Positions 5,508-10,248 of a DNA stretch of 10,248 nt are shown here, one piece after another. Position numbers and translations under genes: made by a program. Every line of letters starts with the position of its first letter. Within the stretch, counting starts at the first letter, position 1. The stretch comes from an uncultured Burkholderiales bacterium (GTDB lineage Bacteria; Pseudomonadota; Gammaproteobacteria; Burkholderiales; Burkholderiaceae). The DNA is taken from assembly GCA_903845315.1 (NCBI GenBank), contig CAIMWY010000141.1, positions 1 to 10,248 on the forward strand, read 5' to 3'. The notes under the pieces were generated by a model, which worked only from the letters and a program-made list of their open reading frames with translations, was not told where the DNA came from and made no database searches.

Positions 5508-7771
5508 TACTTTTCCATCGATAACCTAAAAGAATTCAAAACCACCCACAAAGAACTCAAGGCCATGCCCAAACCAGCCAGCCAAGCGGGCAACCAACCC
5601 ACCACCGCCAAGGGCACACACACGGCGTTGTAGAGCGCCGCCCACACCAAGTTTTGTTTGACCACGCGCAGGGTTTTGCGCGCCAAACGCAAACTGGTGA
5701 CCACCACCGACAGCTGCGCCCCCATCAACACCAGATCCGACTTGGACTGCGCCAGCGGCACCGCCTGGCCAAACGCCATCGACACATGGGCGCCGGCCAA
5801 CACCGGACCATCGTTCAAACCATCCCCTACCATCGCCACATGGTGTCCCTGCGCTTGCAAGTCCATCATGCGCGCCAATTTGTCGTGTGGGGTACAACTC
5901 CCAAAGGCCTGCGCAATGCCCACCTCTAAGGCCACCTGCTGCACAGCGTCCGAGCTGTCACCCGACAACACCAACACCGAGATACCCATCTGCTGCAAAG
6001 CCGCAACAGTGGGGGCCGCGTCTTCGCACACATCTTCTGACATCTGCCAACTCGCCAGCCACTGGCCTTCTTGGCACAAATGCACTTGCGCCTTGCGCGC
6101 AAACTCGGGCACCAGCGCGCCCCACTCGGTGCAAAAAGCGTTCGACCCTAAACGCAGTGGCACATGAAGTCGCCCTTGCAAGCCTTGGCCCACGTGCTCC
6201 ACCACATCGTGGGCCAAGCCTGGTTCATCTTGGGCGGTGTCCCGCGCCGCCACCAAGACCTTGGACAACGGATGCAATGAATGCACAGCCAACGCAGCCG
6301 CCCAACCCAGCGTCAACTCAGGCGTCAAGTCAGGCGCCACCCCATCGTTGACAAACACTTGGTTGATGCGCTGCGCATCGCGCGTCAAGGTGCCTGTCTT
6401 GTCAAAAATCACCGTGTCAATGCTGGCCAAGCTTTCTAGCGATTGCAAATGCCGCACCAACACACCTTGGCGCGCCAAGGCACCCGCAGCTGCCAGCATG
6501 GCCGCAGGCGTAGCCAATGACAAAGCGCAAGGGCAAGTGACCACCAACACCGCCACCGCCACCATCAGTGCATGCGCCGGACTGCTTGGCCACCACCACA
6601 CAGCAGACAAGGTGGCCATCACCAACACCCCGATTAAAAATGGTTTGGCCACGCGGTCTGCCAACTGCGCCAAGCGCGGTTTTTGCAACGAGGCGTTTTC
6701 CATCATGGCCACGATCTTGGAGAACTGCGTGCCCTCCCCCACGTGCGTGACCCGCACCAACACAGGCGCCAATAGGTTGTAACTGCCTGCCACCACGGGC
6801 TGACCCACGCTGCGCGACTGGGGCCGCGACTCACCCGTGAGCAAGGCCTCATCGGCCAGGGTCTGTCCCTCAAGAATCACACCATCCGTCGGAAAGCCTT
6901 CGGATGGCAACACACGAATCACGTCATCTGGCAACAAGCGGCGAACCGCCACACGTTCAAACGACCCATCACCGAGTCGGCGCAACACGCTGTCGGGCAA
7001 ACGGTTCATCAAAGCTTCCAGCGCGCCAGCGGTCTGATCGCGCACCCTTAACTCCAACCAACGACCGGTCAGCAAAAAGAACACGAACATGGTGAGCGAG
7101 TCAAAGTACACCTCGCCGCCAAACATGCCGCCCGCTTCAAACGTGGCAGCAGAACTCAGCGCAAAGGTGATGGCCATGCCCAAGGCCACCGGCAAATCCA
7201 TGCTGATGCGACGCAAGCGAATGTCCCGCAAGGCATTGCTGAAAAATGGTCCGCACGAAAAAAACACCACTGGTAGGGTCAGCACCCAAGAGGCCCAGCG
7301 CAGCAACTGCACCATGTCGGGCGTGATGTCGCCCTCCAGCGCCACATAGGCCGGGTAGGCATACATCATCACTTGCATCATGCAAAAGCCCGCCACCAAC
7401 CAACGCCACAGCGCTTGGCGCGTTTCTTGAAGACGCTGCTGACGCAGACTGCTGTCTGCTGCCGGCAATGCGCCATAGCCTGCTGCGGCAATGGCGCGCA
7501 ACCAGGTTGAGGGCAGAACCTGCGACTCAGACCACACCACCTTGGCACGATGGGTTGCGGCGTTGACCTCGACCGACTTCACGCCGGGCACCGAAGCCAA
7601 TGCGGCCTCGATGGTGAACGCACAAGCCGCGCAATGCATGCCTTGAACCACCACATGCGAATCCCACCAATCGTCTTGAGTAGACGCGCTGTCTTTGGCA
7701 TGCACTTGGCTAAAGCGCAGCCACTCCTGACGGTCGTCAAGCAGGGCGGCGGTTGAGGGGTCAAAAGACAT
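5507..7771 (-). CDS. ccoI: Copper-translocating P-type ATPase CcoI (FixI/CopA2 type)
   Basis: CcoI is a P1B-type ATPase that exports Cu(I) to the periplasmic side for loading CuB of cbb3 oxidase. The protein is 754 residues. An N-terminal heavy-metal-associated domain has the metal site GMHCAAC (C47, C50). The actuator loop has TGES (312-315). The membrane metal site is CPC (413-415) in VTCPCALSLATPAA. The phosphorylated aspartate is D457 in DKTGTLT, the nucleotide domain shows HP at 500-501, and the hinge has GDGLND (649-654). About eight helices are expected. Many CcoI/FixI proteins have an extra Cys-rich domain before the HMA domain; here only 40 non-cysteine residues precede it. The ATG at 7771 has no strong Shine-Dalgarno, with AGG 11 bases away. 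The gene diverges from usp across 107 bases, and its stop overlaps the ccoS start. Confidence 0.95.
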   Translation of the reverse strand: MSFDPSTAALLDDRQEWLRFSQVHAKDSASTQDDWWDSHVVVQGMHCAACAFTIEAALASVPGVKSVEVNAATHRAKVVWSESQVLPSTWLRAIAAAGYGALPAADSSLRQQRLQETRQALWRWLVAGFCMMQVMMYAYPAYVALEGDITPDMVQLLRWASWVLTLPVVFFSCGPFFSNALRDIRLRRISMDLPVALGMAITFALSSAATFEAGGMFGGEVYFDSLTMFVFFLLTGRWLELRVRDQTAGALEALMNRLPDSVLRRLGDGSFERVAVRRLLPDDVIRVLPSEGFPTDGVILEGQTLADEALLTGESRPQSRSVGQPVVAGSYNLLAPVLVRVTHVGEGTQFSKIVAMMENASLQKPRLAQLADRVAKPFLIGVLVMATLSAVWWWPSSPAHALMVAVAVLVVTCPCALSLATPAAMLAAAGALARQGVLVRHLQSLESLASIDTVIFDKTGTLTRDAQRINQVFVNDGVAPDLTPELTLGWAAALAVHSLHPLSKVLVAARDTAQDEPGLAHDVVEHVGQGLQGRLHVPLRLGSNAFCTEWGALVPEFARKAQVHLCQEGQWLASWQMSEDVCEDAAPTVAALQQMGISVLVLSGDSSDAVQQVALEVGIAQAFGSCTPHDKLARMMDLQAQGHHVAMVGDGLNDGPVLAGAHVSMAFGQAVPLAQSKSDLVLMGAQLSVVVTSLRLARKTLRVVKQNLVWAALYNAVCVPLAVVGWLPAWLAGLGMALSSLWVVLNSFRLSMEK

Positions 7772-7807
7772 AAGTTGAGGAGCCTAAAGGCTTTGCTTGA
7801 CGTGGAC

Positions 7808-7821
7808 TTGACATAACTCAA
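7808..7821. promoter_or_regulatory. FNR-like palindrome in the ccoI-usp intergenic region
   Basis: The plus strand reads TTGACATAACTCAA, which matches TTGAY-N4-RTCAA at nine of ten positions, and the surrounding bases extend it to the exact inverted repeat CTTGA-N6-TCAAG (7807-7822). A further TTGAC half-site lies 11 bases upstream (7797-7801) in the same orientation. For usp, a class II start would fall near 7856, with TAAGCT (7843-7848) as a poor -10, leaving a leader of about 20 bases holding the GAAGGAG ribosome site. For ccoI the same geometry would put the start within a few bases of its ATG, so activation of usp is more likely. FNR-family control of usp genes is known in other bacteria; here it is inferred. 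The remaining bases of 7772-7878 show no clear sigma-70 promoter. Confidence 0.45.
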
Positions 7822-7878
7822 GAGCATCGCCTCAGTGTGCGTTAAGCTTGGACCCGTCTATAACGAAGGAGATCACAC

Positions 7879-8322
7879 ATGTACAAACGAATCTTAGTAG
7901 CCACCGATGGTTCAACCCTGTCAAAAAAAGCCATCGCCAGCGCCATTGACTTGGCCGCTCTGAGTGGTGCTGAATTGGTCGCCGTCAAAATCACCCCACG
8001 CTACCCACAAAGCTACTTTGAAGGTTCTTTACCTTTGAGCCAAGCCGAAGTTTCCAAAATTGAAAAGACTTGGACTGACAACGCTCAAAAATTATTGGAC
8101 GCTGTGGTCAAGTCAGCCAAGGCCAAAGGCGTGAGCGCCAAAGGGGTGGTGGTCAAGTCAGACATCGTGTCTGACGCCCTGATTGCGACCAGCAAGAAAT
8201 ACAAAACAGACCTGATCGTCATGGCCTCGCATGGTCGTCGTGGCATCAAGCGCTTGCTGTTGGGTAGCGAAACCCAACAAGTGCTGACCCACTCCAGCGT
8301 GCCTGTGCTGGTTCTGCGCTGA
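7879..8322 (+). CDS. Universal stress protein, UspA family, single domain
   Basis: A 147-residue cytoplasmic single-domain UspA-family protein, the typical length. It shows the alternating strand-helix pattern of the fold: MYKRILVATDGS (1-12) at the start with D10 placed for nucleotide contact, LIVMASHGRRGIKRLLLGS (112-130), and VPVLVLR at the end. The nucleotide motif G-x2-G-x9-G-S is present except that the first glycine is alanine (A116), with G119, G129 and S130 kept. ATP binding is therefore likely but not certain. The ATG at 7879 has a strong GAAGGAG 7 bases upstream, the best ribosome site in the window. Members of this family help cells survive stress, starvation or oxygen limitation by means that vary. 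It is monocistronic, divergent from ccoI and convergent with the next gene. The codon mix is more A-rich and Lys-rich than its neighbours, consistent with high expression. Confidence 0.95.
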   Translation: MYKRILVATDGSTLSKKAIASAIDLAALSGAELVAVKITPRYPQSYFEGSLPLSQAEVSKIEKTWTDNAQKLLDAVVKSAKAKGVSAKGVVVKSDIVSDALIATSKKYKTDLIVMASHGRRGIKRLLLGSETQQVLTHSSVPVLVLR

Positions 8323-8330
8323 TCAAGCTT

Positions 8331-8352
8331 GCCGTGCACGGCCGTGCATGGC
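8331..8352. repeat. Tandem 10-base repeat forming a palindrome between convergent genes
   Basis: GCCGTGCACG is followed at once by GCCGTGCATG and then GC. The first 12 bases are an exact palindrome, and the whole 22 bases form an imperfect one with a single G-T pair. It fills most of the 30 bases between the usp stop and the convergent monooxygenase stop. It could fold into a hairpin in either transcript, but there is no T tract on either side, so I would not call it a proper intrinsic terminator. It may act as a weak terminator or RNA-stabilising stem, or be chance. Confidence 0.4.
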
Positions 8353-9306
8353 TCAGGCCGTGATGCGAGACTTGGCCTCTTGGTATTCGCGCTTCAAACG
8401 CGCCACCAACTCAGCCGCAGGCACCACTGCCTTGACCGCCCCAATGCCTTGGCCACAGCCCCAAATATCTTTCCAAGCTTTCTGGGCGTCACCACCAAAA
8501 TTCATGGCGCTCGGATCGCTCTCAGGCAAATGCTCGGGGTCAAGACCCGCTTTGCGAATAGAGGGGGCCAGGTAGTTGCCATGTACCCCGGTGAACAAGT
8601 TGCTATACACAATGTCGTCTGAGCTGGCATCGACCACAGCTTGCTTGTAGTCGTCAGCCGCACGGGCTTCTTCGGTGGCGATGAACGCCGAGCCAATGTA
8701 GGCAAAGTCAGCGCCCATGGCTTGCGCCGCCAACACGGCGCCACCCGTGGCAATCGAGCCACTCAAGGCCACTGGGCCATCAAACCATTCACGAATTTCT
8801 TGGATCAAGGCAAACGGGCTTTTTACCCCGGCATGCCCCCCCGCTCCGGCAGCCACAGCGATTAAGCCGTCTGCGCCTTTTTCAATCGCCTTCTTGGCAA
8901 ATTTGTTGTTGATGATGTCGTGCATCACCACGCCTCCGTAGCTGTGGGCAGCGGCATTGACATCTTCACGCGCACCCAGCGAGGTGATGATGATGGGCAC
9001 CTTGTACTTCACACACAGCGCCATGTCGTGCTCTAAGCGGTCGTTGCTCTTGTGCACGATTTGGTTGATCGCAAAAGGTGCGGCAGGCTGGTCTGGGTGG
9101 TCACGGTTGTGTGCCGCCAAAGCCTCGGTGATCTCGATCAACCAGTCTTCCAACTGCGCCGCAGGCCGCGCATTGAGTGCTGGCATCGAGCCAGCCACGC
9201 CGGCCTTGCATTGCGCAATCAGCAACTTGGGGTTGCTGATGATGAACAAAGGCGAAGCAATGACCGGGAACTTCAGCTGCTTGAACACCGGGGGTAAACG
9301 TGACAT
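8353..9306 (-). CDS. Nitronate monooxygenase family protein (2-nitropropane dioxygenase-like flavoprotein)
   Basis: A 317-residue FMN-dependent TIM-barrel protein of the nitronate monooxygenase / 2-nitropropane dioxygenase family. Members oxidise alkyl nitronates, but many are uncharacterised or have other activities such as quinone or enoyl reduction, so the substrate is not known. The key motif GAGGHAG is at 154-160, where H158 corresponds to the conserved active-site histidine of class I enzymes. Phosphate-binding segments for FMN are LSGSIATGGAV (181-191) and GADFAYIGSAFIAT (198-211), and a WGCGQGIGAV element is at 282-291. The ATG at 9306 is chosen because GGAG lies 8 bases upstream; a GTG at 9315 is in frame but overlaps that site. 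It is co-directional with the acyl-CoA dehydrogenase gene, 73 bases away, but a terminator lies between them and ends only 12 bases before this start. Confidence 0.88.
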   Translation of the reverse strand: MSRLPPVFKQLKFPVIASPLFIISNPKLLIAQCKAGVAGSMPALNARPAAQLEDWLIEITEALAAHNRDHPDQPAAPFAINQIVHKSNDRLEHDMALCVKYKVPIIITSLGAREDVNAAAHSYGGVVMHDIINNKFAKKAIEKGADGLIAVAAGAGGHAGVKSPFALIQEIREWFDGPVALSGSIATGGAVLAAQAMGADFAYIGSAFIATEEARAADDYKQAVVDASSDDIVYSNLFTGVHGNYLAPSIRKAGLDPEHLPESDPSAMNFGGDAQKAWKDIWGCGQGIGAVKAVVPAAELVARLKREYQEAKSRITA

Positions 9307-9318
9307 GGTCTGCACTCC

Positions 9319-9348
9319 AAAAAATTCAGGGCACGTCGCGTGCCCTGA
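9319..9348 (-). terminator. Intrinsic terminator after the acyl-CoA dehydrogenase gene
   Basis: On the minus strand a perfect 10-bp stem (TCAGGGCACG and its complement, 9326-9335 and 9339-9348) closes a three-base loop and is followed by AA and six T residues (9324-9319). This is a textbook Rho-independent terminator for the gene ending at 9380, 31 bases upstream. It is unusual in lying directly against the ribosome binding site of the next gene: the GGAG of the nitronate monooxygenase begins right after the T tract. No full promoter fits between the hairpin and that gene. Confidence 0.88.
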
Positions 9349-9379
9349 GGATGTATCTATGGTTCGTCAACAGGCGTAC

Positions 9380-10248
9380 TCAAAAAGCTTCCAAGGCCAT
9401 GTCGGTCACGCTGTCTGCGCCTTCGACAATGCTGTCGCGCAAGCCGGGGGCTTTGGACAAGATGTGGTCGGCATAAAAGCGTGCGGTGGTGATCTTGGCT
9501 TGCATGAACGCCGCCTCCTCACCACGCGCCATGGCCTCTTGGGCCACCAACAAAGCACGCGCCAACTGCCAGCCTGCGACCAAGTTGCCGGTGAGCATGA
9601 GGTAAGGCACGCTGCCTGCAAACACCGCATTCGGGTTGCTTTTGCCGCCTGCCACCACAAAGTCCACCACACTCAAAAACGCCTCGCGGGCTGCTTTCAA
9701 ACGCACTGCCACAGCGATGGCGTGGGGGCTGCCTTGCTGGATCAAGTCTGCCTCGGTGTGGGCAATTTGCGCCGCAATGCCCTTGGCGGTTTGACCGCCA
9801 TCACGCCCTGTCTTACGACCGATCAGATCGTTGGCTTGAATGGCTGTGGTGCCTTCGTAAATCGTCAAAATTTTGGCGTCGCGGTAATACTGCGCCGCGC
9901 CGGTTTCTTCGATGAAGCCCATGCCACCGTGCACTTGCACGCCCAAGCTGGTGACCTCCAAACTCATCTCGGTGCTAAAGCCTTTGACCAAGGGCACCAA
10001 GAATTCGTAAAACGCCAAATTGTCTTTCCGCGTGGCCGCATCGAGGTGGTGGTGCGACGCGTCATAGGCCGCTGCCGCCACGGTGGCCATGGCACGACAA
10101 CCCTCGGTGTAAGCGCGCATGGTCATGAGCATGCGGCGCACATCGGGGTGGTGAATGATGGGCGCGCTGGTTTTCATGCTGCCGTCTACTGGACGGCTTT
10201 GCACCCGGTCGCGCGCAAAACTCACGGCCTTTTGGTAAGCCCGCTCGG
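9380..10248 (-). CDS. Acyl-CoA dehydrogenase (FadE5/DmdC-like), C-terminal part, 5' end outside the window
   Basis: The open frame runs off the right edge; 288 complete C-terminal residues are seen, roughly half of an expected length near 600. The family is FAD-dependent and introduces a 2,3-double bond into acyl-CoA, passing electrons to ETF. An ERAYQKAVSFARDRVQSR segment at the edge is typical of the middle of these enzymes, so the GTG at 10225 is internal and not a start. GGMGFIEETGAAQYYRDAKI leads into ILTIYEGTTAIQ, whose glutamate (codon 9856-9854) is at the catalytic base position of acyl-CoA dehydrogenases. The NDLIGRKTGRDGG sequence and the extra C-terminal domain after it fit the long subgroup that includes DmdC (methylmercaptopropionyl-CoA dehydrogenase) and FadE5. 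The substrate cannot be told from this part. An intrinsic terminator follows 31 bases after the stop. Confidence 0.93.
   Translation of the reverse strand, partial: ERAYQKAVSFARDRVQSRPVDGSMKTSAPIIHHPDVRRMLMTMRAYTEGCRAMATVAAAAYDASHHHLDAATRKDNLAFYEFLVPLVKGFSTEMSLEVTSLGVQVHGGMGFIEETGAAQYYRDAKILTIYEGTTAIQANDLIGRKTGRDGGQTAKGIAAQIAHTEADLIQQGSPHAIAVAVRLKAAREAFLSVVDFVVAGGKSNPNAVFAGSVPYLMLTGNLVAGWQLARALLVAQEAMARGEEAAFMQAKITTARFYADHILSKAPGLRDSIVEGADSVTDMALEAF

Noticed and set aside
6417..7409. Glycine-rich and arginine-rich frames on both strands across ccoI
   Set aside because: They overlap the P-type ATPase, whose motifs are intact, and show the composition expected from reading a GC-rich gene out of frame.
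7859..7864. TATAAC as a -10 element for usp
   Set aside because: It would place the transcription start inside the GAAGGAG ribosome site, and no -35 hexamer lies 16-18 bases upstream.
10203..10225. GTG at 10225 as the start of the acyl-CoA dehydrogenase gene
   Set aside because: The frame stays open to the window edge and the residues before the GTG (ERAYQKA) continue the family sequence, so the gene is cut by the window, not truncated in the genome.

Overview
The window carries a chromosomal locus for a cbb3-type (high-affinity, C-family haem-copper) cytochrome oxidase and its assembly factors, followed by a universal stress protein gene and the ends of a lipid/oxidative metabolism region. 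Protein sequences (CcoN, CcoP, a short CcoH, the ccoI-ccoS-ccoNOQPGH order, a DmdC/FadE5-like acyl-CoA dehydrogenase) and the moderately high GC content resemble Betaproteobacteria, most likely Burkholderiales of the Comamonadaceae type. That placement is inference from remembered family sequences, not from a search. I see no insertion sequence, prophage, CRISPR array, tRNA or rRNA.

Layout. A bidirectional hairpin terminator sits at the left edge (1-28). From 7771 down to 48, everything is on the minus strand: ccoI (copper P-type ATPase), ccoS, ccoN, ccoO, ccoQ, ccoP, ccoG, ccoH and a small unrecognised two-helix membrane protein with four cysteines in its tail. Gaps are tiny (4 to 57 bases) and several Shine-Dalgarno sequences are built from the stop codon of the gene before. 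ccoI and ccoS overlap by one base. An FNR/ANR-type box overlaps the ccoS stop codon, with a matching -10 element at the class II distance, so ccoNOQPGH probably has its own low-oxygen promoter inside the larger gene cluster. A 107-base intergenic region separates ccoI from the divergent universal stress protein gene (7879-8322, plus strand) and holds a second, weaker FNR-like palindrome. Convergent with usp are a nitronate monooxygenase family gene (8353-9306, minus) and, upstream of it, the 3' half of an acyl-CoA dehydrogenase gene that runs off the right edge (9380-10248, minus).

How the genes work together. CcoN (haem b/b3-CuB), CcoO (monohaem c) and CcoP (dihaem c) form the oxidase, with CcoQ as a small stabilising subunit. 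CcoI delivers copper across the inner membrane, CcoG is a membrane iron-sulfur protein linked to Cu(II) reduction, and CcoS and CcoH are needed for cofactor insertion and assembly. The stress protein next door may share FNR-type control and so be induced with the oxidase under low oxygen. The acyl-CoA dehydrogenase and nitronate monooxygenase look unrelated to the oxidase and are separated from each other by an intrinsic terminator.

Most of the window is well-described biology. The points that deserve a second look are the small Cys-tailed membrane protein at the end of the oxidase operon, the two FNR-like sites, and a terminator hairpin directly against the ribosome binding site of the nitronate monooxygenase gene.
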